Source of the DNA: CALVLD01 sp964467585
GTDB taxonomy: Bacteria > Bacillota > Clostridia > Christensenellales > CAG-138
DNA: 64,000 nt
Direction of reading: 5' to 3'
NCBI GenBank assembly: GCA_964467585.1
Contig: CAYXRF010000011.1
Span: 5,418-69,417, forward strand
The notes beneath the pieces were generated by a model. It did no database searches and was not told where the DNA came from. It saw nothing but the letters and a program-made list of their open reading frames with translations. The position numbers were made by a program, and so were the translations under genes. Of this stretch, positions 9,183 to 18,248 are shown piece after piece. Numbering within the stretch: the stretch's first letter is position 1; each line of letters begins with the position of its first letter.

Positions 9183-9513
9183 TGCCTTGCGGCAGAATAA
9201 AATTTACAAAATGATTATTTGCGCGTTGTGACGAACTCATGACGCGCTAATTGCTATATGAAGATATGTCGCGCAACACGTATGTGATTTGTAGAATCAG
9301 TCAAATAATGATATGGGAATTAATACAAATTGCAACGAGAAAACGCACGCTTTGCCGCACAACATAGATGATATCGAAAATTTTCGATTAAACAAAATAT
9401 ATATAATTGTGAAAAAATTGAAGTTGTGCCAATTTGTTGTTTACACAAAGCTGATTATATGATATAATCACACAAGGTATTTAATACCCTAATTTATTTC
9501 AGGAGGAAAACAC
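9183..9513. other. AT-rich intergenic region with palindromes upstream of a secreted-protein gene
   Basis: No gene is visible. It contains GCGCGT/ACGCGC arms (9221-9226 and 9242-9247), which may end trpS transcription, a perfect 16 bp palindrome ATCGAAAATTTTCGAT (9373-9388) of operator type, and the promoter at 9440-9468. Confidence 0.55.
9440..9468 (+). promoter_or_regulatory. Sigma-A promoter of the 847-aa secreted protein
   Basis: TTTACA (9440-9445), 17 bp spacer, TATAAT (9463-9468); AGGAGG and ATG follow at 9501-9514. Confidence 0.75.
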
Positions 9514-12057
9514 ATGAAAAAGGCACTTGCAATTCTTTTGGCGCTTGCTCTTACGCTTGCGGTAGTTCCCGCAACGTTTGCAGCCAAAGAGACTCCTGCG
9601 GCTTTTTTCACTGCGGAGAAGGTTAACGCTGAGCCTAACTCACGCGATGGTAAGGTTCCCACAGTTTCCCAACACGCCACCAAGGACGATGTGTTCATCA
9701 ATGCTACACTGCTTGATGAAAACTTTGATGATGACTCAATTGGTGACTGGTGGATTACCAGCCTTGACTCAACAGACACAGGCGATTATACCGACTGGGG
9801 TCTTTACGAGTATGGTGAAGACAACTGCCACAGCGGTGCAAACTGCATGATGTCGTTCTCTTACGACTCTGCAACGAAAACCGCCCTTACTCCGGATAAC
9901 TGGCTGATAACTCCGGAAATGACCATTCCCAGCGATGGCAGCACATATTATTTCAGCTGCTACATGGCGGCACAGGATCCCGACTATCCGTCAGAGCATT
10001 ATTCGGTACTCGTTTGCGAAGCGTCTGAGGGTTATGACGGCACAACGATCTATCCCGACAACTGGACAAGTGAGTTTTCAGCAACTCCTACCGATGCATC
10101 ATGGACGCAGGTCGTTGTAGATCTCACCGCCTATGCCGGCAAGACGATTGCTGTTGCTATCCGTCACTACGATGTTACTGATATGTTCAGCCTGAAGATG
10201 GACGATGCGCAGTGCGGTACTCAGGGCGTTGCTGTCCTCGATACGGGCGTCACGCTTGATCAGACTACGGCCGCTCTGACAATCACAAAGGGCCTGCAGC
10301 TCACAGCGACTGTTGCTCCCGCGGATGCTTCCTACACCGAAGTAACCTATACCACAAGCGATGCTTCTGTCGCCGCGGTCAACAAAAATGGCGGTATCGT
10401 TGCTGTCGCGGCAGGTACCGCAACAATTACGGCAACCTCACACAGCGGATTCACAGCAACCTGTGTTGTTACAGTAACTGCGGGCGATTCTGATTTTGAC
10501 GACGGCATGGTTGCTTATGGCATCTATGATATCGACAATTCTTCAAGCCCCTACACATGGTACACGTTTGATCCGACAGCCCCCGCAACCCTTACGACCG
10601 CGTATGCTGACGGCACAAACTACATCAGAAACGCTGAGTATGACGCTGCCGCAGGTCTTATCTATGCGTATGTTATCACAGACTCAACAAATAATGTCTA
10701 CAGCTTTGTTTCAATCAATCCCGAAACATATGCGGTAACATCGATTGCTACAGGTCTTACCGTCACTCCTTGGAGTCTTGCGTATGACTACGACAATGAC
10801 GTGATGTACGGCAACTTCTATGTTTATGACTCTACCGCACAGTCGGCCACATTGACCATCTCTGCCGTTGACCTTACAACCGGCTTGGCAACGGGCACTG
10901 CCGTTATGGAGGTTATTGGTGATCTTGGCATTATGCCTCTGAATATGACCTATTACGCATCCGGCGTGTTTATCGGTGCTGATCGTGCCAGCAATCGTCT
11001 GGTTTATTTCACAGCTGACAACACAGTATTCGGCGGCGAAGGCGTTGCGGCTGCTTATTATGTCGGCAACTACACATTTACCGAGATGAACGGCTTCTCA
11101 ATCGAAACATACATTCAGGATATCTACCTCAACCCTGTTGACGGCATGCTCTATTATGCTGCTGTTACAGGCTCAAAGTGCAGCTGGCTCGTAACCGATC
11201 TTGGCACGGGCATCACCGTCAACCTTGGCACAACGGGCGGCGGCACATACGGTATTGAGATGGCAGGCATATTCACCTATTACACAGTAACCACATACTA
11301 CACTGTTACATTCTACGACAGTATTGACGGCACCGTGATTTCCACACAAGAGGTTGCAGAGGGCGAAGCGGCAACGGCTCCCACAGCTCCCACGCACGAG
11401 GGCTACACCTTCACAGCTTGGGATCCCGCTGACTTCTCCGCTGTTACGGCAAATATGGATATCTACACCGTTTACACTATCAATACCTATACTGTAACGT
11501 TCGTTGATTGGGATGGCACAATTATCAATTCTCAGTCTGTTGCGCATGGCGCTGCAGCAGCCGCTCCTGCGGATCCCACACGCGAGGGCTACACCTTCAC
11601 AGGTTGGGATGTTGCTTATAACAACATCACAGGCGATCTCACAGTTACAGCACAGTATACGATTAACACCTATACAGTAACGTTTGTTGATTGGGACGGC
11701 ACGGTTCTTGATACACAGACTGTTGCGCATGGCGCTGCAGCTGCCGCTCCCGCAGATCCCACACGCGAGGGCTACTCCTTCACAGGTTGGGATGTTGCGT
11801 TTGACAACATTACCGGCAATCTGACCGTTACTGCCACATATGAAGAGAATGCTCCCGTTGGTCTGCTTGGCGATGTTAACTGCGATGGCTCGATCACGTT
11901 CGCAGACGTTGCACTTCTGTACGGCGCGATATTCTCCAGCGGCGGCGAGGGCTCAATTGTTCTTTCCGCACAGGGCGTAATCAATGCTGATTTCAACCAG
12001 GATGGCTCAATATCATTTGCCGATGTTACAGCCTTGTACAGCGCGATTCTGCTGTAA
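9514..12057 (+). CDS. Secreted multidomain protein: cleaved-adhesin-like, Ig-like Big2, InlB B repeats, dockerin-like C-terminus
   Basis: 847 aa with a Sec signal peptide (residues 1 to about 23, AxA-like cleavage near TFA-A). About 60-240 resembles the cleaved adhesin/carbohydrate-binding jelly roll (LLDENFDDDS, NWLITPEM). About 245-325 is a bacterial Ig-like Big2 domain (TYTTSDASVAAVNKNGGIVAV). About 326-590 is a repetitive beta-rich region that could be a propeller. About 594-777 holds three Listeria-Bacteroides (InlB B) repeats. The last 65 residues carry two EF-hand-like segments (DVNCDGSITFADV, DFNQDGSISFADV) as in dockerins. There is no sortase signal. Likely a surface or extracellular adhesin or substrate-binding protein; substrate unknown. 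Related modules occur at 28470-30326 and 63324-64000. Confidence 0.85.
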   Translation: MKKALAILLALALTLAVVPATFAAKETPAAFFTAEKVNAEPNSRDGKVPTVSQHATKDDVFINATLLDENFDDDSIGDWWITSLDSTDTGDYTDWGLYEYGEDNCHSGANCMMSFSYDSATKTALTPDNWLITPEMTIPSDGSTYYFSCYMAAQDPDYPSEHYSVLVCEASEGYDGTTIYPDNWTSEFSATPTDASWTQVVVDLTAYAGKTIAVAIRHYDVTDMFSLKMDDAQCGTQGVAVLDTGVTLDQTTAALTITKGLQLTATVAPADASYTEVTYTTSDASVAAVNKNGGIVAVAAGTATITATSHSGFTATCVVTVTAGDSDFDDGMVAYGIYDIDNSSSPYTWYTFDPTAPATLTTAYADGTNYIRNAEYDAAAGLIYAYVITDSTNNVYSFVSINPETYAVTSIATGLTVTPWSLAYDYDNDVMYGNFYVYDSTAQSATLTISAVDLTTGLATGTAVMEVIGDLGIMPLNMTYYASGVFIGADRASNRLVYFTADNTVFGGEGVAAAYYVGNYTFTEMNGFSIETYIQDIYLNPVDGMLYYAAVTGSKCSWLVTDLGTGITVNLGTTGGGTYGIEMAGIFTYYTVTTYYTVTFYDSIDGTVISTQEVAEGEAATAPTAPTHEGYTFTAWDPADFSAVTANMDIYTVYTINTYTVTFVDWDGTIINSQSVAHGAAAAAPADPTREGYTFTGWDVAYNNITGDLTVTAQYTINTYTVTFVDWDGTVLDTQTVAHGAAAAAPADPTREGYSFTGWDVAFDNITGNLTVTATYEENAPVGLLGDVNCDGSITFADVALLYGAIFSSGGEGSIVLSAQGVINADFNQDGSISFADVTALYSAILL
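11296..11845 (+). repeat. Three tandem InlB B (Listeria-Bacteroides) repeats, about 183 bp period
   Basis: Within the secreted-protein gene, units start near 11296, 11485 and 11668. The last two are nearly identical in DNA (each begins ACCTATACnGTAACGTT and encodes YTVTFVDWDGT, then REGYxFTGWDV). The first is more diverged (YTVTFYDSIDGT, EGYTFTAWDP). They are domain repeats, not a separate DNA element. Confidence 0.85.
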
Positions 12058-12083
12058 GGCAAAGTAAAAAAGTTAATTCACTA

Positions 12084-12117
12084 AAAATCGGGAGCGGCAG
12101 ATGCCGCTCCCGATTTT
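12084..12117. terminator. Bidirectional terminator between convergent genes
   Basis: A perfect inverted repeat (AAAATCGGGAGCGGCA facing TGCCGCTCCCGATTTT) lies between the end of the secreted-protein gene and the end of the AIR synthase-like gene on the other strand. The A- and T-tracts at the ends let it work both ways. Confidence 0.88.
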
Positions 12118-12141
12118 GAACTCAAAACATATATGTTAAGT

Positions 12142-13107
12142 TCACGTAACCTTATAAATCTCATCTGCCTCAGGCGGAAGCAGAAGCTCACCGGAGGAAG
12201 ATATTGCTCTGTCTCCACGGGCAACGCCAATGATTGTGGCTTCAATCCCCATGCGATGTATGCCGTTAACAAGTGATTTGCCATCGCTGCACGCAATAAG
12301 CATACATCCGCTTGAAATAAGCTTATACGGGTTGACGCCAAAGTGATCGCACAGCTTTCCGGTGATCGGATGGACGGGGATTGCAAGCGGGTCAAATTGT
12401 ATGCCAATATTAGAAGCAGCGCTCATTTCCCACATTGCCCCATAAATACCGCCCTCGGTAACATCGTGCATAGCGGTTGCACCATGAGCCGCGGCAAAAA
12501 GCCCTTCGTCAACAACGCTTGTCAATTCGGAGAATCCGCGTACTTCATCAAGCTCTGCGGGTGAAAGCACATCAGAACCGCAAGGCAGCTTGTCCGCAAG
12601 CAGCAAGGCGCCCTCAAGACCGGCGTGCTTTGTCATCACAATATCATTGCCCAAACGCATACCTTTTGGAGTGATTAAGCCTGCCGAAGTGGGCTTTGCA
12701 ATTACTGTGGCACAGGTTATTATACGATTAACGGAAGGCGTAACCTCAGTATGTCCGCCAATAATATCAACATGAGCAGCTTCAGCGGCCGCGATAAGCT
12801 CGTTCATCAGAGAGTCAATATCTGATTCGACAATCGAAGGCGGCAAAAGAAACGTCAGCAATAGACCTATCGGCTCTGCTCCCGACGCGGCGGCGTCGTT
12901 GCATGACACGTTAACAGTTAACCTGCCGATGCCGCTTTCCGCAGCAGTTATCGGGTCGCATGACAATACGGCAAGACCACCGTCAATGTGTACAGCTGTG
13001 CAGTCAACACCAACGCTCGGTGCGCAAACAACCTCGCTCCGCGTGTGCTTCAGCTTATTCAGTATCAGCCTGTCAAGCTGCTCGTTTGAAAGTTTACCTA
13101 TTCTCAT
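12142..13107 (-). CDS. AIR synthase-related (PurM/HypE/ThiL-like) protein
   Basis: Member of the PurM-fold ATP-binding superfamily. The N-terminal domain has the acidic ATP/metal motif PSVGVDCTAV and VLSCDPIT; the later glycine-rich IIGGHTEVT and AMHDVTEGG segments match HypE-like proteins. The specific substrate cannot be told: the hydrogenase partners of HypE are not in the window. The frame opens at 13200, but ATG at 13107 (MRIGKLSNEQLDRL) gives 321 aa with a normal N-terminus and overlaps ligA by 14 bases. Last gene of the long leftward operon starting at iorA. Confidence 0.75.
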   Translation of the reverse strand: MRIGKLSNEQLDRLILNKLKHTRSEVVCAPSVGVDCTAVHIDGGLAVLSCDPITAAESGIGRLTVNVSCNDAAASGAEPIGLLLTFLLPPSIVESDIDSLMNELIAAAEAAHVDIIGGHTEVTPSVNRIITCATVIAKPTSAGLITPKGMRLGNDIVMTKHAGLEGALLLADKLPCGSDVLSPAELDEVRGFSELTSVVDEGLFAAAHGATAMHDVTEGGIYGAMWEMSAASNIGIQFDPLAIPVHPITGKLCDHFGVNPYKLISSGCMLIACSDGKSLVNGIHRMGIEATIIGVARGDRAISSSGELLLPPEADEIYKVT

Positions 13108-15049
13108 AGCCCACCATATCCAAAAAATCCTTTTCAGAAAGCACCGCAACACCAAGCGTGCGCGCTTTGTCAAGCTTACTTCCGGCATTCTCACCAACAA
13201 CTACATAGTCGGTTTTGCGGCTGACACTGCCGCTTGCGTGACCGCCCAGACTTTCAATCAAGGCTTCAATGTCAGGACGCTTCATTGAGGAAAGAGTGCC
13301 GGTAACTACAATGGTTTTTCCGATGATTGGAGAACTGTCGGACGAACGCCCGACATAAGTCGGACGAACGCCCGACATCAAAAGCTTGTCAATTTGCGCA
13401 CTTAGTGATTCATCCGAAAGAAAACTGATGATACTATCCGCAACTACATCGCCAACATCGCGAATAGAGATAAGCTCTTGACGCGTTGCCAATCTGAATT
13501 TTTCAATGCTGCCAAACGCAGCCGCAATATCTCTTGCGGTTTTTATGCCTACATTTGGTATGCCAAGTGCAAAAATAAATGATCCAAGCTCACAATCCTT
13601 GCTCTTTTCAATGGCTCCAAGTATGTTTGAAACACGTTTTTCTGCAAAGCCTGCAAGACCCTTGAAGCTGTTTTCCGTCAGATCATAAAGTTCGGGTATA
13701 TTTCGCAGGCCCGTCTCATTTACAAGCAGCTCGGCTGTTTTTTCAGAAAACCCGTCTATGTCCATTGCATCGCGTGATGCAAAATGCGAAAGTCGTGCAA
13801 CAATCTGCGGCGTACAAGAAAGCGAGTTTGTGCAATATATGTGAGCGCCGCGCCTTTCTGTATGCGCACCGCAGCTGGGACATTTTGTCGGCGGTGCAAC
13901 AGGATTCTCGGGTTCGCCGTCATCAACGCTTGAAAGAATCTCGGGGATAACGTCATTGCTTCTGCGGATAAATACGCGAGAGCCTATCCCAACACGCTTT
14001 CTGAGTATGTCGTCATAGTTGTTTAACGTTGCTTTACGAATAGTGGCGCCCATAAGTTCAACCGGCTCCACGTGCGCAAGCGGCGTAAGCTTGCCTGTTC
14101 GTCCGACCTCCCATGTGATATCCAAAACGGTTGTGGTTTGCTCCTGCGCGGCAAATTTATATGCTATCGCGCCACGCGGGAAACGATCGGTATATCCCAA
14201 GCTCTCAGAGAACGGAATGTTATCAAGCTTAATTACCATACCGTCAATATCATAATCAAGGTCAAAACGTCGTTCCTCCGCAGCATCTATTTCCGCAATT
14301 ACTTCGTCAATATTACCCTTAAACGCAAAGTCGCTTATGACAAATCCGTTGTTCTTGAGAAAGTCAAGCATGCCTGTCTGCGTTTCAAATGCTGTGCTGT
14401 CAGAAAATCCAATATCATAGGTAACAAAATCAAGCCTTCGTTTTTTTGTTACGGAGGGATCAAGATTTCTCAGCGCACCTGCCGCAGCGTTTCGGGGATT
14501 TTTAAGCTGATCATCCGACGACGTGTTAAGCTCGTTCAACACGGATATTCGCATATAACATTCGCCGCGAACTTCAAGCTTGCCCATATGAGGTATCGAA
14601 AGCGGTATGCTGCGAATTGTGCGCGCCTGGGGGAGAATACCTTCGCCTGAAATTCCGTTGCCGCGAGTTGCTGCATCAACAAGCATACCACCATCATATG
14701 TGAGATTGACGGTTAATCCATCAAATTTATACTCAAGAATAAAATCAAGCATTTCTGCTGAGCTTTTTTGACATTTTGCAGCCCAATCACGAAGCTCGCC
14801 ATATGTTTTGACCTTGTCAAGACTCCATAGCCTGCGAATATGCGTATGCTCCTCAAATGCAGACATTATCGTACTGCCAACCCTGTGCGTTGGGGAATTT
14901 GCAAGCACAACGCCCGTGCTTTGCTCCAAAGAAGCAAGCTCATCATAAAGAGCGTCATATTCGGCGTCGCTTGCGGGCGAAGCGTCACGCATATAGTAAG
15001 CGGCAGAAAGCTCGTTCAGGCGATCAACCAGCCACTTCATCCTATCCAT
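13094..15049 (-). CDS. ligA: NAD-dependent DNA ligase
   Basis: Seals nicks in replication and repair using NAD+. 651 aa with the adenylation lysine in EYKFDG (about residue 108), the OB fold, a four-cysteine zinc finger (CPSCG...CTNSLSC), helix-hairpin-helix repeats and a C-terminal BRCT domain (IIGKTIVVTGTLSSMKRPD). ATG at 15049 has GGAGG seven bases upstream and starts 2 bases after pcrA ends, so the two repair genes are coupled. The linker before BRCT contains a 22 bp tandem duplication that is not a multiple of three (13338-13378). Confidence 0.95.
   Translation of the reverse strand: MDRMKWLVDRLNELSAAYYMRDASPASDAEYDALYDELASLEQSTGVVLANSPTHRVGSTIMSAFEEHTHIRRLWSLDKVKTYGELRDWAAKCQKSSAEMLDFILEYKFDGLTVNLTYDGGMLVDAATRGNGISGEGILPQARTIRSIPLSIPHMGKLEVRGECYMRISVLNELNTSSDDQLKNPRNAAAGALRNLDPSVTKKRRLDFVTYDIGFSDSTAFETQTGMLDFLKNNGFVISDFAFKGNIDEVIAEIDAAEERRFDLDYDIDGMVIKLDNIPFSESLGYTDRFPRGAIAYKFAAQEQTTTVLDITWEVGRTGKLTPLAHVEPVELMGATIRKATLNNYDDILRKRVGIGSRVFIRRSNDVIPEILSSVDDGEPENPVAPPTKCPSCGAHTERRGAHIYCTNSLSCTPQIVARLSHFASRDAMDIDGFSEKTAELLVNETGLRNIPELYDLTENSFKGLAGFAEKRVSNILGAIEKSKDCELGSFIFALGIPNVGIKTARDIAAAFGSIEKFRLATRQELISIRDVGDVVADSIISFLSDESLSAQIDKLLMSGVRPTYVGRSSDSSPIIGKTIVVTGTLSSMKRPDIEALIESLGGHASGSVSRKTDYVVVGENAGSKLDKARTLGVAVLSEKDFLDMVGYENR
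13338..13378. repeat. 22 bp tandem duplication inside ligA
   Basis: TCGGACGAACGCCCGACAT occurs twice (13338-13356 and 13360-13378) with a 22 bp period, in the region coding the linker between the HhH and BRCT domains. The two copies are read in different frames (MSGVRPT and then VGRSSD). Confidence 0.8.
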
Positions 15050-15051
15050 GC

Positions 15052-17370
15052 TTATTCCTCCAGCTTCATTGGCGTATACGCGGCAGCAAGACGCTTCACG
15101 CCATACTGTTCAAAATCAACCGTAACAATCGCGGAGTTGCCGATGCCCGCCACATCCGTAACCACGCCTCTGCCAAACATTGAATGAATAACAATCTGCA
15201 TTTTTTTGTAAGAGGTACCCACAATAGTTCGCGCAGGCGCAGGGGAGGACGATGAAGCCGTGGCTTTTGAACCAAATCCGCCGGCAGGCGAACCCGATTT
15301 TGAGCCGACGGTCGAGTTAGAGCCATACGTTGGCTTTGACTTATTTGTCTGGGTGCTGTTTGAAGAAAAACCTGAGCGCTTTTCGCCAAACCCGAAGCCC
15401 GAATCAGAGCGAGAAGTATTACTTTGATATTGTGAGCCTGAATTACCGGTGAAATCATCATCGCAAGACGTGATGAGCCCCATTTCATCCAAAAAACGTG
15501 AAGGCATATTGTTGCTTCGCGCTCCATACAGCATTCGGCTGCGTGAGTTCAACAGATACAGCTTTTCACGCGCACGGGTTATTCCAACGTAGCAAAGGCG
15601 TCGCTCCTCCTCCATGCGCGTTTCATCGTCACGCGATTTCGATGACGGAAATATGTTTTCTTCCATGCCGGGCATAAACACTATTGGAAACTCAAGCCCC
15701 TTTGCACAATGCAGAGTCATCAGCTTAACGGCGCCGTCGTCTTCTGATATGTCATCAGACGAAGAAAGCAGGGCGGCGTTTTCAAGAAAAGAATCCAGCG
15801 GGTCAACGCCCTCCTCAATGCCCTCCATATGCTCACGCATCGCACCAATCAGCTCTTCAATGTTTTGCACACGGGTTTCAAGCAGACCATCCTGTTGTTC
15901 GGAAATATGTTCAATATAGCCTATGCGCTCAATTATATCCTGTAAAAGTGCGTCCAAGGGAAGCTCCCGTCTGGCGACAAAAAGGTCTGTCATTACGTTG
16001 GTAAACGCAGCAAGCTTATTGACCATTCTGGGAGGGAGATACTCACTTTGCGTTGCGGCAGTAAACAAAGAGACGTCTCGCTCCGCCGCAATTGACGCAA
16101 GCTCTTTTACGGTGGTGTCGCCAATATTGCGTTTAGGGACGTTGACAATTCGCTTGAACGAAACATCATCGCTTGTGTTGGCAATCAAACGGAGATAGGC
16201 AATCAAGTCCTTAATCTCTTTGTATTCGTAAAATCGTGTTCCGCCAATGAGCGAAACAGGTATGCGAAATGATTGCTGAAGCACGGACTCAATGACTCTG
16301 CTTTGCGAATGGGTGCGATATAGTACGGCAAAATCGTTGTAGCTTCGTCCGCGCCTGTGAAGATTTGATACAGTCATGCCGATAGTATACGCCTCCTCAC
16401 GTTCGGTATCCACAGTGACAAGCTCAACGCGTTCACCGCCAATGCGGTCAGTCCAGAGCGACTTGACTTTTCGTCCTGTATTGTGACATATAACCTTATT
16501 TGCAGCATCGAGTATCGGCTTGGACGAGCGATAATTTTGCTCCAATCGGATAACGGCTGCGCCCTCAAAGTCCTTTTCGAAATCAAGAATATTACGAACG
16601 TCCGCACCACGCCATCCATAAATTGACTGATCATCATCGCCTACCACGCAGATGTTGCGATGCTGCGCACTGATAAGACGTACAATGTTGTATTGTATGC
16701 TGTTTGTGTCCTGATACTCGTCAACAAGAACATAGGAGAATCTGCGCTGATACTTCTCCAATACATCGGGACACTTGTTAAACAGCTCAACCGTTTTAAG
16801 CAGAAGATCGTCAAAGTCGAGAGCGTTGGCAGCTGCAAGACGTTTTTGATATGCGCGATAAATATCAACGGTTTTTCCGCTTTGATCTCCAACCTCAAAC
16901 AAATAGCTCTCAGGATTATCCGATGAATTTTTTGCTTCACTTATGATCGAACGGATATACCCCTTTGAAAGCTGTTTGTCGTCAATTCCGTATTGCTTGA
17001 TTATGTCGGCAATGATTGTCGATTGGTCGGTATCGTCATAAATGGTGAACTGCGAGGTATAGCCAAGCCTTGCAATATCAAAACGTAAAAGCTTGGCACA
17101 GAAAGAGTGAAATGTGGTTACCCACATATCCTTTGCGGGGATACCGCTAAGCTTTTCGGTTCGCTCACGCATTTCCGCCGCAGCCTTGTTGGTAAAAGTC
17201 AGCGCAAGTATCTGCCAAGGGCGAACGCCATGGTTTTCAATAAGATTGGCTATTCGATATGTCAGCACCCGCGTTTTGCCGCTGCCTGCGCCTGCAAGAA
17301 CAAGCAAAGGACCATCGGTATGCAGAACGGCTTCACGCTGCGGTGCGTTTAGTACGCTTAAATCAATCAT
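15052..17370 (-). CDS. pcrA: ATP-dependent DNA helicase PcrA/UvrD
   Basis: Superfamily 1A 3'-5' helicase in repair and replication. 772 aa with Walker A GAGSGKT, motif II VDEYQDT, motif III GDDDQSIYGWRGAD and motif V/VI (LMTLHCAKGLEFP, VGITRAREKLYL). A Ser/Gly-rich linker (about 640-715) leads to the C-terminal Tudor-like PcrA domain (MFGRGVVTDVAGIGNSAI) that in relatives binds RNA polymerase. The ATG overlaps the stop of the preceding gene by 8 bases (ATGATTGA) and lacks a clear Shine-Dalgarno sequence, suggesting coupling. Confidence 0.95.
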   Translation of the reverse strand: MIDLSVLNAPQREAVLHTDGPLLVLAGAGSGKTRVLTYRIANLIENHGVRPWQILALTFTNKAAAEMRERTEKLSGIPAKDMWVTTFHSFCAKLLRFDIARLGYTSQFTIYDDTDQSTIIADIIKQYGIDDKQLSKGYIRSIISEAKNSSDNPESYLFEVGDQSGKTVDIYRAYQKRLAAANALDFDDLLLKTVELFNKCPDVLEKYQRRFSYVLVDEYQDTNSIQYNIVRLISAQHRNICVVGDDDQSIYGWRGADVRNILDFEKDFEGAAVIRLEQNYRSSKPILDAANKVICHNTGRKVKSLWTDRIGGERVELVTVDTEREEAYTIGMTVSNLHRRGRSYNDFAVLYRTHSQSRVIESVLQQSFRIPVSLIGGTRFYEYKEIKDLIAYLRLIANTSDDVSFKRIVNVPKRNIGDTTVKELASIAAERDVSLFTAATQSEYLPPRMVNKLAAFTNVMTDLFVARRELPLDALLQDIIERIGYIEHISEQQDGLLETRVQNIEELIGAMREHMEGIEEGVDPLDSFLENAALLSSSDDISEDDGAVKLMTLHCAKGLEFPIVFMPGMEENIFPSSKSRDDETRMEEERRLCYVGITRAREKLYLLNSRSRMLYGARSNNMPSRFLDEMGLITSCDDDFTGNSGSQYQSNTSRSDSGFGFGEKRSGFSSNSTQTNKSKPTYGSNSTVGSKSGSPAGGFGSKATASSSSPAPARTIVGTSYKKMQIVIHSMFGRGVVTDVAGIGNSAIVTVDFEQYGVKRLAAAYTPMKLEE

Positions 17371-18235
17371 TCAGGAAAAAGTCGGCAAGATTTGCCTTAG
17401 GATCAGCCACGGTTTCAATAACAGGTTCGCGGGAGGTAATAAGGCATGTGACGCCGGGACCGTGACCCGCAAGGATGCAATCACTGTGAATCACAACTCC
17501 TATGGTTATAGCTCCGCCCAAGTAACCGCGTCCGTATGTGTTATCACAGTTGTCAAGCGCGACTATATCGCCATAACGCAGCTTATCAAGCCCAAGACGC
17601 AGAATTTCTTTACGGTCTGCCGTCATAATATCATAATCACCGCGGAATGCGCTTGCGGCGCCGATACCGCTTCCCATTAGATATGCGGGAACATGAGCGG
17701 TTACAGGAACAACAAGCTTGCCGTCTTGTACCGATATTCCCATTCGCTCAAACAGAACAGGGGATGTGTTCATTATGGAGACAGAGTCTTCAAAACCGTC
17801 AATCCTCATACCCTGACCCTGTGCGCGGATCTGAATCCTGTCACCGATCGCCATTTTATCAAGCGCATCATCGGCAAAATACAAAAGCACATGCTCGATG
17901 CCGCCGTGAGTGCCGGTAACAAAGCCTTCTGCACCCTTGGCGTCGCCCGAAACGACAATTGCTCTGTTTCCGATGCAACAGAGTGTATTAAGAGCAACGT
18001 TTTCTTTTTCATCATCGTTTTTGATGGACACGCCCGGCTCAACATGATCACATTCCATGCCATATACGCTGTCGCCGATCTTTACATTATAGGTAATAGC
18101 TCCTGTGCCGGGGAGCACGCGGGGAATACCGGTAACCGTATCAATTCTGTAATGGTTGGCAGCCATCGCGGGATGATGAATATGTCCCATAACGCTCTGC
18201 ATGACAAGACGTTCTGCGTTAATACTTGCCTTCAT
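17363..18235 (-). CDS. DUF4438 family protein
   Basis: 290 aa, resembling the DUF4438 family (Thermotoga TM1086 type), recalled from the N-terminal LVMQSVMGHIHHPAM and the G-rich centre (GDAKGAEGFVTGTHGGIEHV). Function unknown. It has no signal peptide or membrane segment, so it is probably cytosolic. ATG at 18235 has GGAGG seven bases upstream. It sits between malY and pcrA in one operon, with a 13-base gap on one side and an 8-base overlap on the other; the link to amino-acid or 2-oxo-acid metabolism is only contextual. Confidence 0.65.
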   Translation of the reverse strand: MKASINAERLVMQSVMGHIHHPAMAANHYRIDTVTGIPRVLPGTGAITYNVKIGDSVYGMECDHVEPGVSIKNDDEKENVALNTLCCIGNRAIVVSGDAKGAEGFVTGTHGGIEHVLLYFADDALDKMAIGDRIQIRAQGQGMRIDGFEDSVSIMNTSPVLFERMGISVQDGKLVVPVTAHVPAYLMGSGIGAASAFRGDYDIMTADRKEILRLGLDKLRYGDIVALDNCDNTYGRGYLGGAITIGVVIHSDCILAGHGPGVTCLITSREPVIETVADPKANLADFFLND

Positions 18236-18248
18236 AAAAGAACCTCCA

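Noticed and set aside
11296..11845. Regular tandem DNA repeats that could suggest a satellite or CRISPR-like array
   Set aside because: The unit is 183 bp, in frame, and encodes InlB B protein repeats; there are no short repeats with unique spacers.
9514..12057. Cellulosome component
   Set aside because: No cohesin, scaffoldin or glycoside hydrolase is seen, and the dockerin-like helices lack the usual recognition pattern.
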